A stretch of 64,000 nucleotides of DNA from Xanthobacteraceae bacterium (GCA_029239875.1 JARBUD010000017.1:19753-83752); one strand, 5' to 3'. Shown: positions 1 to 13,300, counted from the first letter of the stretch. Notes: generated from the letters alone by a model not told the origin. Numbers and translations: made by a program.

Positions 1-1478
1 TCGATGAAGAAGGCGTTGATCAGCGCGACGACGAGGTAGAGCGCCCCGGCCATCACCACCGCGACCAGCGCGCGCGAGGAGAGGAATCCCGCAAAGCTGA
101 CATAGCCGCCGATCAGCGCCGCCGCGATGACCACGTTCAGCACCCAGAAGGGCAGCTTGATCCATTGCAGCGTCGAGGAGGAGGGCTTGGCTTCCGCCTT
201 GCCGTCCTCGCCGGCCTCGCCGTCGCCGTCGCCCATCTCGGCGTTCAGCGCGCGCATGGCGCGCCAGGCGACCAGCATCAGCCCGAGCGACATCGCCGCG
301 CTGGTGGCGACGGTGAGGGGCACCGGCACCACGAGCGCCCGGTGCAGCGTGCTGAGCACCGTCGCCGCGGCGATGATCCACAGCCCGGTCGCGGCGTTGC
401 CGTAGATCAGGCCCGCCATCTCCTCGGAGAGCGGCACCACGCGTCGCCGCGGCTCTCCGGGCGCCAGCGCGCCGTCGAGCAGGCCCCGGCCTACGGCGAC
501 GACGGCGATCGCCAGCAGCACGCCCTGCGCGATCTCGTTGACCCGGTCGGGCAGCAGGTCGAAGGCGTTGAACAGCGCCACGACCGCGAAACCCGCCGCC
601 GGCGCGGCCACCATGCGCAGCAGCGCCACAAGTGCCGAGAGCCCGCAGGCCTTGAGCCGCGGCAGCGGCTCGCCCTCGCTCAGCTCGGTGCGGTGCAGCG
701 GCCGGGCGAACATGTTCTGCGCCATGATGACGAGGATGGCGATCGCCAGCGCACCCAGTACGACGCCCGCCTGCGCCCATGCCGACATGCGGGCATTGGC
801 GTAGGCGGTCCAGTCGTTCAGCAGATAGCGTATGCCGCGCAGTTCCCCCGGCAGGGCGGCGGTGGCCTGCAGCCACAGCGTCGGGTCGAGCACGCTGTAG
901 GAGCGCGCCAGCAGGGTGTCGGTGAACAGCGCGCGGCGACGGCTGGTGATGCCGTCGGAGAGCTGGTCGGCCCGAACTTTGAGGAGCCGCGCCTGCTTCA
1001 GCACGGCGTCGAGCTCGCTCGCCTTGGCGGTCAGCGCCTCGCGTTCGCGGGTGATCGAGGCTTCCTCGGGCGGGGCGTCGGCGGCCGGCTTGGCGCCGAT
1101 CTCCTTCACGCGGTGATTGAAGTTCGCCAGCAGCGGGTCGAGCGCGGCGATGCCCTCGCTCAGGGTGCTGCGCACCGGGTCGAGACGGTTGCGCAGTTCG
1201 TCGAGATCAACGGAGCGCAGCCCTTCGCGGCCGAGGCCGGCCTCGACGCTGTCGACCACGGCCCGCTGGCCTTCGAGCTTCTCCTGGACCGCCTGCTGCT
1301 CGGGCGAGGTCTGCGCCCATGCCGCGCCCGCCGGCGCGAAGGCCAGCAGCGCCGCGACGGCGAGCACGATGAACTGTGCGAGGACGAGATGGACGAAAGC
1401 GGTGATCGCGCCGCGCTTGCGCCGCGTGCTCAGCCGTTCGCCGATGGCAATATCGGTGACGATGGGGCGATGAAACAT
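1..1478 (-). CDS. MscS-type mechanosensitive channel with DUF3772-like N-terminus, 3' end outside window
   Basis: The frame is open from ATG at 1478 to the window edge, giving about 492 N-terminal residues. A hydrophobic segment at residues 26-50 followed by AWA-Q looks like a signal peptide. After it comes a predicted coiled-coil periplasmic region rich in Glu, Arg and Leu (about 57-210), then several hydrophobic segments, for example around WAQAGVVLGALAIAILVIMA. This is the plan of large MscS-family channels of Hyphomicrobiales that carry a DUF3772 periplasmic domain before the MscS pore; the pore itself would lie beyond the window. Family role: release of solutes on hypo-osmotic shock at the inner membrane. 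The family is assigned from layout and sequence character, so it is less sure than an assignment made with the pore visible. Confidence 0.75.
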   Translation of the reverse strand, partial: MFHRPIVTDIAIGERLSTRRKRGAITAFVHLVLAQFIVLAVAALLAFAPAGAAWAQTSPEQQAVQEKLEGQRAVVDSVEAGLGREGLRSVDLDELRNRLDPVRSTLSEGIAALDPLLANFNHRVKEIGAKPAADAPPEEASITREREALTAKASELDAVLKQARLLKVRADQLSDGITSRRRALFTDTLLARSYSVLDPTLWLQATAALPGELRGIRYLLNDWTAYANARMSAWAQAGVVLGALAIAILVIMAQNMFARPLHRTELSEGEPLPRLKACGLSALVALLRMVAAPAAGFAVVALFNAFDLLPDRVNEIAQGVLLAIAVVAVGRGLLDGALAPGEPRRRVVPLSEEMAGLIYGNAATGLWIIAAATVLSTLHRALVVPVPLTVATSAAMSLGLMLVAWRAMRALNAEMGDGDGEAGEDGKAEAKPSSSTLQWIKLPFWVLNVVIAAALIGGYVSFAGFLSSRALVAVVMAGALYLVVALINAFFI

Positions 1479-1569
1479 CGTTAGGGATTCGAGCCTGGGA
1501 GCCCTCTGTCTCAGGCCCGATGAAGGCCAAGTCAAGGCACCGCCCTAACGCGGCGCCGCGGCCCGCGCG

Positions 1570-2217
1570 TCAGTTGCCGCGCATGGAGGGCGGCAGCAGG
1601 CGCTCCTGCAGGTCGAAGGCCGAGGAGAAGATGGCGAAGATGTCGCCGAGGAACTCGCGCGTCTGCGAGAAGAAGGTGGCGCGCGGGGCACGCATGCGGC
1701 CGATCACCTCCTCGTCGTCGAGCGAGAGCTCGGCGGCGTTGTGTGCGGCGAGGTGCTTCATCGGCCCGTTGGCGGGCAGGAAGATCACCTGCAGTTCCTC
1801 GATACCGCGGTTCTGCGCCAGCAGCACGAGGTGGCGCATCAGCGCGGAACCGACGCCCTTGCCCTGCCAGGGCCGCTCGACGCTGAAGGCCGCCTCGGCG
1901 GCGGCAGGCTTACCCGGGCGCCGGCCGAGCGGGTGCAGCTCGGCGATGGCACGCAGCTCGCCGTCGACGAAATAGCCGATGGCGCTCGCCTCGCTGGAAA
2001 CGACGCGGGAGGCATGGCGCGCCAGCGCGGCGTCCGAGACGACGCCGGCGAAACGCATGAAACGGCTGAGGGGATCGAGACGCAGGAGATGATCGAGCAC
2101 CGCCTGGCGCTCCGCCGGCACGAGCTTGCGGATATGGCCGTCCAGCCGCTCCGGTGCGGCGTGGGGCAGCGCGTGGTCCTCCGGAGCGGAGGCGAGTGCG
2201 TTAGCGGGCGTAGTCAT
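1570..2217 (-). CDS. GNAT-family N-acetyltransferase
   Basis: The product is about 215 residues from the ATG at 2217 (MTTPANALAS). An upstream in-frame ATG at 2286 would add 23 residues of low-complexity character and is a less likely start, although the short GAGAG upstream of it keeps it possible. The acetyl-CoA loop of the GNAT fold is visible as RPWQGKGVGSALMRHLV, which fits the R/Q-x-x-G-x-G/A consensus. The region before it (IGYFVDGELRAIAELHP) matches the central beta strands. The acceptor substrate cannot be read from the sequence. The gene stands alone between two minus-strand genes with no tight operon partner. Confidence 0.85.
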   Translation of the reverse strand: MTTPANALASAPEDHALPHAAPERLDGHIRKLVPAERQAVLDHLLRLDPLSRFMRFAGVVSDAALARHASRVVSSEASAIGYFVDGELRAIAELHPLGRRPGKPAAAEAAFSVERPWQGKGVGSALMRHLVLLAQNRGIEELQVIFLPANGPMKHLAAHNAAELSLDDEEVIGRMRAPRATFFSQTREFLGDIFAIFSSAFDLQERLLPPSMRGN

Positions 2218-2405
2218 CAGCGTCGGCCTGTCTGGCGCCGCCTTGTCGTTGTGCGGCGCAGCAGAAATATGCGCAGTGCACAACAATACAACTCTCGCGA
2301 CTGCATGGCTCGCATGCGGAAGGGGCGAGCCGGCTCTTTTTTACGCCTCAATCAGGCGGCGGCCAATGCGTAGCAGTGCCGACGCCGTGCGCCGCCGCAA
2401 CAGCC

Positions 2406-3281
2406 TCAGGGGGCGACGCTGGCACTCTGGGTATTGCGGCTGACCACCTCGCTGATCGCCTGGCGCAGCGAGCCCTCGGCGGTGACGCCAAAATTGTAGT
2501 GGCTCATGGAGAACGGGCCGGCCTCACCCGGATGGGCGGAGCGGAAGCCGACATAGACGCCGACCAGGCCGCCGCTGGGCGAGAGGATCGCCGCGCCGGA
2601 CACGCCGCCCTCGGCGTCGCAGTCGATCGCCACCTCGCGCAGGCCGCTCGACGTGGTGGCCGTCACCTTGCGGGCCTGGCAGCGCTGCAGCGAATAGCTC
2701 TCGACGCCGCCCGAGCGCGCCGCCGCCGCCAGCACGACGTCGCCGGGCACGCTCATCTTCGCGGGCATATAGGGCTTGGCGCCGGTGACGGCGGAGGCGA
2801 GCGGCACCACCGCCCAGTCCTTCACCGCGGGCTCGGCATAGGGCTCGCGCGCTCCGCACACCACCTTGTCGACGACGATCGGGATGACCTGCCGGCGCCC
2901 GCCGGCGTCGATCTGAAAGGTGCAGCTCGCGCCCTTGCCCCGCGGCTCGCCGCCGGGGGCGAACAGCACATGGGCGGCGGTCACCAGCACGTTGTTGGCG
3001 CCGACCAGCTGGCCCGTGCCGGCGGCGGTTCCGCAGCGCACGATGCCGGTGGCGCCGAAACGGCTGGCCATGGCAGCCGCCGACATCCCGTTGGCGCGGG
3101 CAAACTGGTCGCGGGAGAGACGGTTGTCCTCGTCGATCACGATCGCGGAGGGGGCGAGACTGCCCGCCGCATTCTTGGCTTCCACCGCAGCCGCGGTGCC
3201 GGGCAGGTTGCACAAGGCAAGCACGCTCAGGCAAAGGGCCGAAAAGGCGCTGCCCGACTTCAGAACGCGTTCCCGCTGCAT
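2406..3281 (-). CDS. Exported trypsin-like serine protease
   Basis: The 291-residue product begins with a signal peptide (basic start, hydrophobic residues 11-25, GTAAA near 28-32). The catalytic triad of a chymotrypsin-fold protease is visible: His104 in VLVTAAHVLF, Asp155 in VKDWAVVPL and Ser228 in AEGGVSGAAIL. The usual GDSGG around the nucleophile is replaced by GGVSGA, as in some glutamyl-endopeptidase-like bacterial proteases. Six or so cysteines suggest disulfides in the periplasm. The substrate is unknown. It sits alone, divergent from zapE with a gap of about 290 bases in which no other gene is seen. Confidence 0.85.
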   Translation of the reverse strand: MQRERVLKSGSAFSALCLSVLALCNLPGTAAAVEAKNAAGSLAPSAIVIDEDNRLSRDQFARANGMSAAAMASRFGATGIVRCGTAAGTGQLVGANNVLVTAAHVLFAPGGEPRGKGASCTFQIDAGGRRQVIPIVVDKVVCGAREPYAEPAVKDWAVVPLASAVTGAKPYMPAKMSVPGDVVLAAAARSGGVESYSLQRCQARKVTATTSSGLREVAIDCDAEGGVSGAAILSPSGGLVGVYVGFRSAHPGEAGPFSMSHYNFGVTAEGSLRQAISEVVSRNTQSASVAP

Positions 3282-3573
3282 GGGACCCCCGCTGAACTCT
3301 GGAGCTCGAACATTGCGGGAACGACCGTGACAGCGTCAAGGCAAGAGGCGAGCAACGCGGTGACGAGGCCTTCGGTTCCCGCAGATCTGCCATGCAAAAC
3401 GCGAAACCTTACCGTTGCGCTTGCAGCGATGCCCGGCCGCACGGCGACTGGGCTGCCGCGCCTTGCCGCTCTGCCGGCCATCGGCGTCACCGCCGTCGTG
3501 AAGCGGCCGGCGCTTGCTGCAAGGGCCGGCTGCCGCTAAGCGTGCGCTGCAATAGCGCGGGAGTGAGGTCCGC

Positions 3574-4791
3574 ATGGACACGGTGACGGCGGAGGCCGGC
3601 GGCTCGGTGTTGGCGGCGCGGTATGTCGCCCGCATGGCGATCGGCGACATCCAGCCCGACAGCGGCCAGGCCAAGGTGGTCTCGGCGCTCGCCGCCCTGG
3701 AGCAGCGCATCGCCGCCCGCCGCCTCGCCCGCAAGTCGTCGGCGCTGGGCTGGCTGTTCGCCCGCCGCGAGGACACCATCCCGAAGGTACGCGGCCTCTA
3801 CATCCACGGCGCCGTCGGCCGCGGCAAAACCATGCTGGTCGACCTGTTCTACGAGAGCGTCGCGGTCAGGAAGCGCAAGCGCCGCGCTCATTTCCACGAG
3901 TTCATGGCCGACGTGCATGCGCGCATCTTCCAGGTTCGCGCCGACATGAAGGCCGGGAAGATCAAGGACGGCGATCCCATCGCCCTGGTCGCGGCGGCGC
4001 TCTACGAGGAAGCGTGGCTGCTGTGCTTCGACGAGTTCCACGTCACCGACATCGCCGACGCGATGATCCTCGGCCGGCTGTTCGAGAAGCTGTTCGAGCT
4101 CGGCGTGGTCATCGTCGCCACCTCGAACGTGGCGCCGCAGGATCTCTACAAGGGCGGACTCAACCGCGCGCTGTTCCTGCCCTTCATCGGGCTGATCGAG
4201 CAGCATATGGAGGTGGTGCGCATCGACTCGCCCACCGACTACCGCATGGAGAAGCTCGGCGGCGCCCGGACCTGGTACGTGCCGGCCGCGCACGAGACGA
4301 CCGCCGACATCGACCGCGAGATGGAGAAGATCTGGCATCGCATCGCCGGAGCCGACGGCGGCGCGCCGGCCAAGCTCGCCTCGGGCGGGCGCATCATCCA
4401 GGTCGCCCGCGCCGGCGGCGGCGCGGCCCGCTTCTCCTTCGCCGAGCTGTGCGAAACCCCGCTCGGCGCCTCCGACTATCTGCGCCTCGCCCGCGCCTAC
4501 CACACGATCGTCATCGACCACATTCCCCAGCTCGATCAGGACCGGCGCAACGAGGCCAAGCGCTTCATCACCCTGATCGACGAGCTCTACGACAAGGGCG
4601 TCAAGCTGGTCGCCTCGGCGCAGGCCGAGCCAGAGCAACTCTATCTCGGCACCGAGGGCGCGGAGGCCTTCGAATGGGCGCGCACCATCTCGCGCCTGCA
4701 CGAGATGCGCTCGGACGAATATCTTGCGCGTCCGCACGGCCGCGGCGATTCCGAGGCCAGCGGCAACACGACGGGCCTGGTCGAGACCTGA
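3574..4791 (+). CDS. zapE: Cell division protein ZapE (AFG1-family ATPase)
   Basis: The 405-residue product carries Walker A GAVGRGKT at 79-86 and Walker B LLCFDEFHV from 149, followed by TDIADAMILGRLFEKLF, all typical of the AFG1/LACE1/ZapE ATPases. In gammaproteobacteria ZapE binds the Z-ring and modulates FtsZ under stress; the mitochondrial relatives act in protein quality control. Length and domain order match the family. It lies upstream of mdh on the same strand, with the DUF1003 gene between, a neighbourhood seen in other alphaproteobacteria. Function in this organism is inferred from the family. Confidence 0.93.
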   Translation: MDTVTAEAGGSVLAARYVARMAIGDIQPDSGQAKVVSALAALEQRIAARRLARKSSALGWLFARREDTIPKVRGLYIHGAVGRGKTMLVDLFYESVAVRKRKRRAHFHEFMADVHARIFQVRADMKAGKIKDGDPIALVAAALYEEAWLLCFDEFHVTDIADAMILGRLFEKLFELGVVIVATSNVAPQDLYKGGLNRALFLPFIGLIEQHMEVVRIDSPTDYRMEKLGGARTWYVPAAHETTADIDREMEKIWHRIAGADGGAPAKLASGGRIIQVARAGGGAARFSFAELCETPLGASDYLRLARAYHTIVIDHIPQLDQDRRNEAKRFITLIDELYDKGVKLVASAQAEPEQLYLGTEGAEAFEWARTISRLHEMRSDEYLARPHGRGDSEASGNTTGLVET

Positions 4792-4858
4792 CCGAAAGGC
4801 TTGATTACCGGGCGCCGGCCGCCAATCTGGAAATGACATTCCTCCCGGATGCTCCGGC

Positions 4859-5578
4859 ATGAGCAAGCACATGCATCACAAGGGCGACCTGCCGACCCAC
4901 ACATGCGCCCTGACCGGGCGCATCGTGTCGGACCGCACCGGCGTCCGGCTCGACATGATCCGCCCGGCGCTCGCCGAGCACATCAGGCAGATGCACCCGG
5001 ACATCCCGCCGGACGCCTATATCTCCCGCGACGCGCTGGCCAAGGAGCGCGCCGCCTATGTCGCCGCCACGCTGCAGGCCGAGCGCGGCGACCTCAGCCA
5101 GCTCGACCACGACGTCATCCAGAGTCTGGCCGACGACGATCTCATCACCCAGAACGTCGAGCGGGAGATCGACAGCGGCCGCACCTTCGGCGAGCGCGCC
5201 GCCGACACCATCGCCTCCTTCGGCGGCAGCTGGACCTTCATCATCTCGTTCATGGTGTTCATCAGCATCTGGATGGGGCTGAACGTGGTCGGCGCGCTCG
5301 GCGGCTTCGACCCCTACCCCTTCATCCTGCTGAACCTCGTGCTGTCCTGCATCGCCGCCCTTCAAGCGCCCGTCATCATGATGAGCCAGAAACGCCAGGA
5401 GGCGAAGGATCGCCGACGCTCGGAGAACGACTATCGGGTCAATCTCAAGGCCGAGCTGGAGATCCGGCACCTGCACGAGAAGATCGACCACCTGCTCACG
5501 CGGCAATGGGAACGTCTTGCCGAGATACAGGCGATACAAATCGAATTGATGGAAGATCTCGCGCAGCGGCGACGCTAG
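4859..5578 (+). CDS. DUF1003 inner-membrane protein
   Basis: The 239-residue product has a soluble N-terminus (CALTGRIVSDRTG, typical of the family), two adjacent membrane segments (about 127-147, FIISFMVFISIWMGLNVVG, and 153-175, FILLNLVLSCIAALQAPVIM) and a charged helical C-terminus ending IQIELMEDLAQRRR. The GGSWTFII and FDPYPFILLNLVLSC stretches are the hallmark of DUF1003, a family with no firmly established biochemical role. It follows zapE by 67 bases on the same strand and may be co-transcribed with it. Confidence 0.92.
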   Translation: MSKHMHHKGDLPTHTCALTGRIVSDRTGVRLDMIRPALAEHIRQMHPDIPPDAYISRDALAKERAAYVAATLQAERGDLSQLDHDVIQSLADDDLITQNVEREIDSGRTFGERAADTIASFGGSWTFIISFMVFISIWMGLNVVGALGGFDPYPFILLNLVLSCIAALQAPVIMMSQKRQEAKDRRRSENDYRVNLKAELEIRHLHEKIDHLLTRQWERLAEIQAIQIELMEDLAQRRR

Positions 5579-6700
<1,122 letters not shown>

Positions 6701-6707
6701 GGGACGC

Positions 6708-6736
6708 AGGCGGGCGCTCCGGCCGGGTGCCCGCCT
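6708..6736 (+). terminator. Hairpin downstream of mdh
   Basis: An 8-base perfect inverted repeat, AGGCGGGC at 6708-6715 and GCCCGCCT at 6729-6736, lies 7 bases after the mdh stop. No strong T-run follows, so termination by this hairpin alone is uncertain. Confidence 0.4.
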
Positions 6737-6877
6737 TGCACGCCCCGATGTCGCGAGGACGTGATCGGCTTCCGGGCCGGGAAGATGGCCGCGGAGAGGG
6801 CTCCGCGGCTGGTCAAACCGGTGCAAGGGGCTGATAGTGCCTGATAATACCGGCGTGCGCTTTTTGCATCCCGGCGC

Positions 6878-6920
6878 CGCATTCATGCGGCATTCATGAA
6901 GTGAACACGAGACCTATATA
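6878..6920 (+). promoter_or_regulatory. Candidate control region of the sucAB operon
   Basis: The 341-base gap between mdh and sucA holds two exact copies of GCATTCATG at 6879-6887 and 6890-6898, set 11 bases apart, about one helical turn. The second copy runs into the palindrome TTCATGAA (6893-6900). A TATATA stretch lies at 6915-6920, roughly where a -10 element could be. No clear -35 was recognised. The spacing suggests a protein-binding site, but this is inference. Confidence 0.3.
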
Positions 6921-7041
6921 GACGCCTACCCGGCTTTCGCCCCGCCTACCAAGGCACCGCAGACGATCAGGCCCCTCGGGCCGGCCGTTCTTCGGCAGCA
7001 AAGCCCGCCACCGGACCGCAACGGTCCCCCAGGAGCCGACG

Positions 7042-10020
<2,979 letters not shown>

Positions 10021-10083
10021 ACATTTCACGAAACTCGAGGGAGAGCCGGCCACCGGGCCGGCGAACGGTGAGGAAGAAAGAGC

Positions 10084-11337
10084 ATGGCCACCGAGATCCG
10101 CGTTCCGACGCTGGGCGAATCGGTCACCGAGGCGACGATCGGCAAGTGGTTCAAGAAGGCCGGCGAGGCGGTTGCGGCCGACGAGCCGATCGTCGAGCTG
10201 GAGACCGACAAGGTGACGATCGAGGTACCCGCGCCGGCGGCCGGCGTGCTCTCCGAGATCGTCGCCCAGGACGGCGAGACCGTCGGCGTCGGCGCCCTGC
10301 TCGGCTCGATCGGTGAAGGCGGCGGCGCCGCCAAGGCGGCTCCGGCGGCGGCGCCCGCTCCCGCCAAGGCGGAGGCTCCCAAGGCCGAAGCTCCCAAGCC
10401 GGCTCCTGCGCCCGCCCCGGCGGCGCCCGCTGCCGCGCCGGCGGGTTCCAACGGCCCGGCGGTCGCCAAGCTGGCCAATGAGTCCGGCCTCAACCCCGCC
10501 ATGCTCGCCGGCACCGGCAAGGATGCCCGCGTGACCAAGGGCGACATGCTCGCCGCCATCGCCCAGGGCGTTTCCGCCCCGGCGGCCGCGCCGAGCGCCC
10601 CGGTCGTCGCCCGCGCGCCCTCGGCGCCGGACGACGCCTCGCGCGAAGAGCGCGTGAAGATGACCAAGCTGCGCGTCACCATTGCGCGCCGCCTGAAGGA
10701 AGCCCAGAACGCCGCTGCCATGCTCACGACGTTCAACGACGTCGACATGTCGGCGGTGATGAACCTGCGCGCGCAGTACAAGGACGTGTTCGAGAAGAAG
10801 CACGGCGTGAAGCTGGGCTTCATGGGCTTCTTCACCAAGGCGGTGATCCAGGCCCTGAAGGACGTGCCGGAGGTCAATGCCGAGATCGACGGGCAGGACC
10901 TCGTCTACAAGAACTACTACCACATCGGCATCGCCGTCGGCACTGACAAGGGCCTCGTCGTCCCGGTGGTGCGCGATGCCGACCAGATGTCGATCGCCGA
11001 GATCGAGAAGACCATCGCCGGCCTCGGCCGCAAGGCGCGCGACGGCAAGCTCGGCATCGAGGACATGCAGGGCGGCACCTTCACCATCACCAATGGCGGC
11101 ATCTACGGCTCGCTGATGTCGACGCCGATCCTCAACGCGCCGCAGTCGGGCATCCTCGGCATGCACCGCATAGAGGAGCGTCCCGTCGTGGTGAAGGGCC
11201 AGATCGTCGCCCGCCCGATGATGTACCTGGCGTTGAGCTACGACCACCGCATCGTCGACGGCAAGGGCGCCGTGACCTTCCTCGTCCGCGTCAAGGAAGC
11301 GCTGGAAGACCCGACCCGGCTGGTGCTGGATCTGTGA
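10084..11337 (+). CDS. sucB: Dihydrolipoyllysine-residue succinyltransferase (E2 of 2-oxoglutarate dehydrogenase)
   Basis: This E2 core transfers the succinyl group from the lipoyl arm to CoA. In the 417-residue product the lipoyl domain (1-77) has lipoyl-lysine 43 in ETDKVTIEV. An Ala/Pro/Lys-rich hinge follows (about 82-122), then the peripheral subunit-binding domain (about 124-165, [15 protein letters not shown]) and the catalytic domain with [10 protein letters not shown], whose His388 and Asp392 form the active site. There is one lipoyl domain, as usual for this complex. A strong terminator follows, shared with the convergent lactate permease. Confidence 0.97.
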   Translation: MATEIRVPTLGESVTEATIGKWFKKAGEAVAADEPIVELETDKVTIEVPAPAAGVLSEIVAQDGETVGVGALLGSIGEGGGAAKAAPAAAPAPAKAEAPKAEAPKPAPAPAPAAPAAAPAGSNGPAVAKLANESGLNPAMLAGTGKDARVTKGDMLAAIAQGVSAPAAAPSAPVVARAPSAPDDASREERVKMTKLRVTIARRLKEAQNAAAMLTTFNDVDMSAVMNLRAQYKDVFEKKHGVKLGFMGFFTKAVIQALKDVPEVNAEIDGQDLVYKNYYHIGIAVGTDKGLVVPVVRDADQMSIAEIEKTIAGLGRKARDGKLGIEDMQGGTFTITNGGIYGSLMSTPILNAPQSGILGMHRIEERPVVVKGQIVARPMMYLALSYDHRIVDGKGAVTFLVRVKEALEDPTRLVLDL

Positions 11338-11351
11338 TCTGCCGTGCACTG

Positions 11352-11464
11352 ACGAGCATCCTTCGAGGCTCGCTGCGCTCGCACCTCAGGATGACGTTGT
11401 CCTTCGCCTGAGGACGAGGTCGTCATGCTGAGGTGCCGCCCGCAGGGCGGCCTCGAAGCACGCA
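11352..11464. repeat. Palindromic repeat doublet, family A copy 1
   Basis: Two palindromic units lie head to head at 11354-11396 and 11420-11464. Outer arms are GCATCCTTCGAGG and CCTCAGGATGAC (variants in the second unit); inner stems are GCTCGC/GCGCTCGC in the first and GCCGCC/GGCGGC in the second. It sits in the gap between convergent sucB and the lactate permease gene. Similar doublets occur at five other places in the window. Confidence 0.85.
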
Positions 11465-11480
11465 GGACCGGAAACGAACA

Positions 11481-11518
11481 AAAGCCCCCGCGACCGGCCG
11501 GTCGCGGGGGCTTTCTCG
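11481..11518. terminator. Bidirectional intrinsic terminator between sucB and the lactate permease gene
   Basis: A perfect 15-base stem (11481-11495 with 11500-11514) closes a GGCC loop. On the plus strand the stem ends in CTTT with further T-rich bases (TTTCTCGTT), and on the minus strand in CTTTTGTT. Its position between two convergent genes fits termination in both directions. Confidence 0.85.
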
Positions 11519-11527
11519 TTCATGCCC

Positions 11528-13117
11528 TCACGGATGGATGACCATCAGCGTGAAGGGGTGGACATAGGCCTGCAGCATCACCAGGCCGCCGACGAGGCAG
11601 GCCAGCACGATGGAGTGCCAGAACACGAAGCGCAGGATGGTGCCTTCGTGGCCGAACCAGTTGGTGGCGGTGGAGGCGACGACGATCGACTGCGCGTCGA
11701 TCATCTTGCCCATGACGCCGCCCGACGAGTTCGCCGCGCCCATCAGTATGGGCGACAGGCCGAGCTGCTCGGAGGTGATCTTCTGCAAGCCTCCGAACAG
11801 CACGTTGGACGCCGTGTCCGAACCCGTCAGCGCCACGCCGAGCCAGCCGAGCAGCGTGCCGAAGAAGGGGTAGAGCACCCCGGTCGCCGCGAAAGCCAAG
11901 CCCAACGTGGCGTCGAGGCCGGAGAAGCGGGTCAGCGTGCCGATGGCCAGCATCGAGGCGATGGTGGCGAGCGAGGCGCGCAGGATCCAGATGGTCCGGC
12001 CATATTCCTGGATCAGCCGCCAGGGCGAGAAGCGGATCACCGCGCCATAGATCAGCGCCGCGATCAGCATCGCCGTGCCGGTGTAGGACAGATAGGTGAA
12101 GGAGAAGATCGCGCTCTCGGTCGCGGGCTTGGCCACAACCGGCGGCACCTTCTGCACCATGTTGTGCAGGCCCTCGACGGTGAAGTTCCAGGTGAAGATC
12201 GGGTTCACCAGGCTCTTGAACCAGCCCGAGCCCCAGACCAGCAGCAGCACGCAGACGATGATCCAGGGCAGCAGCGCGCTCCACACCTGCTCGCGCGTCG
12301 GCTTCACCAGCGGCTCGGCGGAGACCGGCGGCATGGTGCCGGCGGATTCGTCGCGCGTGCGCAGCGCCGGAGACAGCCACAGCTTCTTCGGCTGCCACAC
12401 CTTGAGGAACAGGATCAGCGCCGCCATCGAGATCAGCGAAGCGCCGATGTCGACGATCCACGGATTGATGAAGTTGGAGATGACGAACTGGGGAATGGCG
12501 AAGGAGAGCGCACAGACCAGGATCGCCGGCCACACCTCCTTCATGCCCCGCCAGCCGGCGAAGGCGCACACCACCCAGAACGGCACGATCATCGAGAAGA
12601 AGGGCAGCTGCCGGCCGACCATGGCGCCGAGCAGATACGGGTCCAGCCCGGTCACGCTGGCGAGGCCGACGATGGGCGTTCCCAAGGCTCCGTAGGCGAC
12701 CGGCGCGGTGTTGGCGATCAGCGACAGGCTGGAGGCGGCGAGCGGCGAGAAGCCGAGCCCCATCAATATGGCGCCGGTCACCGCCACCGGCGTGCCGAAG
12801 CCGGAGGCGCCCTCGAAGAAGGCGCCGAAGGAAAAGGCGATGAGGAGGAGTTGCAGCCGCCGGTCCGGCGTTACCCCGCCGATGGCCTGTTCGAGAATCT
12901 TGAAGCGGCCGGTGGCGACGGTGAGGCGGTAGAGGAAGATGACGTTGAGGACGATCCAGCCGATCGGGAACAGGCCGGTCACGATGCCGAGAATGGCGGC
13001 GCGTATGGCAAGGCCTGCCGGCATGGTGAAGATGGCGACCGAGATCAGTATAGCAACGATCAGGGCAATGACGGCGGCCAGATGCGCCTTGATCTTGCCC
13101 GACGCGATCATCACCAA
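11528..13117 (-). CDS. lldP: L-lactate permease (LctP family) body; natural N-terminus is out of frame
   Basis: This is an inner-membrane lactate/proton symporter of the LctP family (PF02652-type). The 529 residues readable from the TTG at 13117 cover nearly the whole family: FSFGAFFEGASGFGTPVAVT, GALGTPIVGLASVTG, FTYLSYTGTAMLIAA, LTGSDTASNVLFG and ANSSGGVMGKMIDAQS are all family blocks, and over a dozen membrane segments are seen. The family's own N-terminus (MWSQVYNPLNI, ATG at 13196 with a strong Shine-Dalgarno) lies just upstream but one base out of frame; see the separate entry at 13118-13196. As sequenced the protein would need a start inside the first membrane segment. The gene is inserted, in reverse, between sucB and lpdA. 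Confidence 0.85.
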   Translation of the reverse strand: MVMIASGKIKAHLAAVIALIVAILISVAIFTMPAGLAIRAAILGIVTGLFPIGWIVLNVIFLYRLTVATGRFKILEQAIGGVTPDRRLQLLLIAFSFGAFFEGASGFGTPVAVTGAILMGLGFSPLAASSLSLIANTAPVAYGALGTPIVGLASVTGLDPYLLGAMVGRQLPFFSMIVPFWVVCAFAGWRGMKEVWPAILVCALSFAIPQFVISNFINPWIVDIGASLISMAALILFLKVWQPKKLWLSPALRTRDESAGTMPPVSAEPLVKPTREQVWSALLPWIIVCVLLLVWGSGWFKSLVNPIFTWNFTVEGLHNMVQKVPPVVAKPATESAIFSFTYLSYTGTAMLIAALIYGAVIRFSPWRLIQEYGRTIWILRASLATIASMLAIGTLTRFSGLDATLGLAFAATGVLYPFFGTLLGWLGVALTGSDTASNVLFGGLQKITSEQLGLSPILMGAANSSGGVMGKMIDAQSIVVASTATNWFGHEGTILRFVFWHSIVLACLVGGLVMLQAYVHPFTLMVIHP

Positions 13118-13196
13118 CAGCAGGACGACTGGTATCGCCGCGGCACCCGTGGTGCAATACCATGATATTCAATGGATTGTAGACTTGACTCCACAT
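13118..13196 (-). pseudogene. Frame-disrupted 5' end of the lactate permease gene
   Basis: ATG at 13196 opens MWSQVYNPLNIMVL, the conserved LctP N-terminus. It is preceded by GGGGAAGG (minus strand, 13204-13211) with a 7-base spacer. One extra base at or near 13154 then shifts the frame. Removing it gives MVL followed by TTGAAAIPVVLLLVMIASG, which joins smoothly to the body. The frame of the body is closed upstream by a stop (TGA) within the NPLNI codons. Either the gene is broken, or the base is a sequencing or assembly error. Confidence 0.8.
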
Positions 13197-13300
13197 GACG
13201 AAACCTTCCCCTAGGTAATATAATTATTATTGCTGACTAAGCGTGCACTGGTGAAATAAACTTGCAACTTAGACGAAAGTTGAATGATTACTTGACCTAT
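13197..13300 (-). promoter_or_regulatory. AT-rich upstream region of the lactate permease gene with an inverted repeat
   Basis: About 100 bases are strikingly AT-rich compared with the surrounding GC-rich DNA. They include the Shine-Dalgarno GGGGAAGG at 13204-13211 and the inverted repeat CAACTT (13265-13270) / AAGTTG (13277-13282) with a 6-base spacer, a possible operator. No confident -35/-10 pair was found. The regulator is unknown; lactate permeases are often controlled by GntR-type repressors, but no such gene is nearby. Confidence 0.35.

Noticed and set aside
11520..13150. Continuous frame of the shifted lactate permease start
   Set aside because: After the first 14 codons it is an Arg-rich shadow of the permease body and not a protein of its own.
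13118..13196. Programmed frameshifting in the lactate permease gene
   Set aside because: No slippery heptamer or stimulatory hairpin is evident at the junction and no such mechanism is known for this family; a plain insertion or error is simpler.
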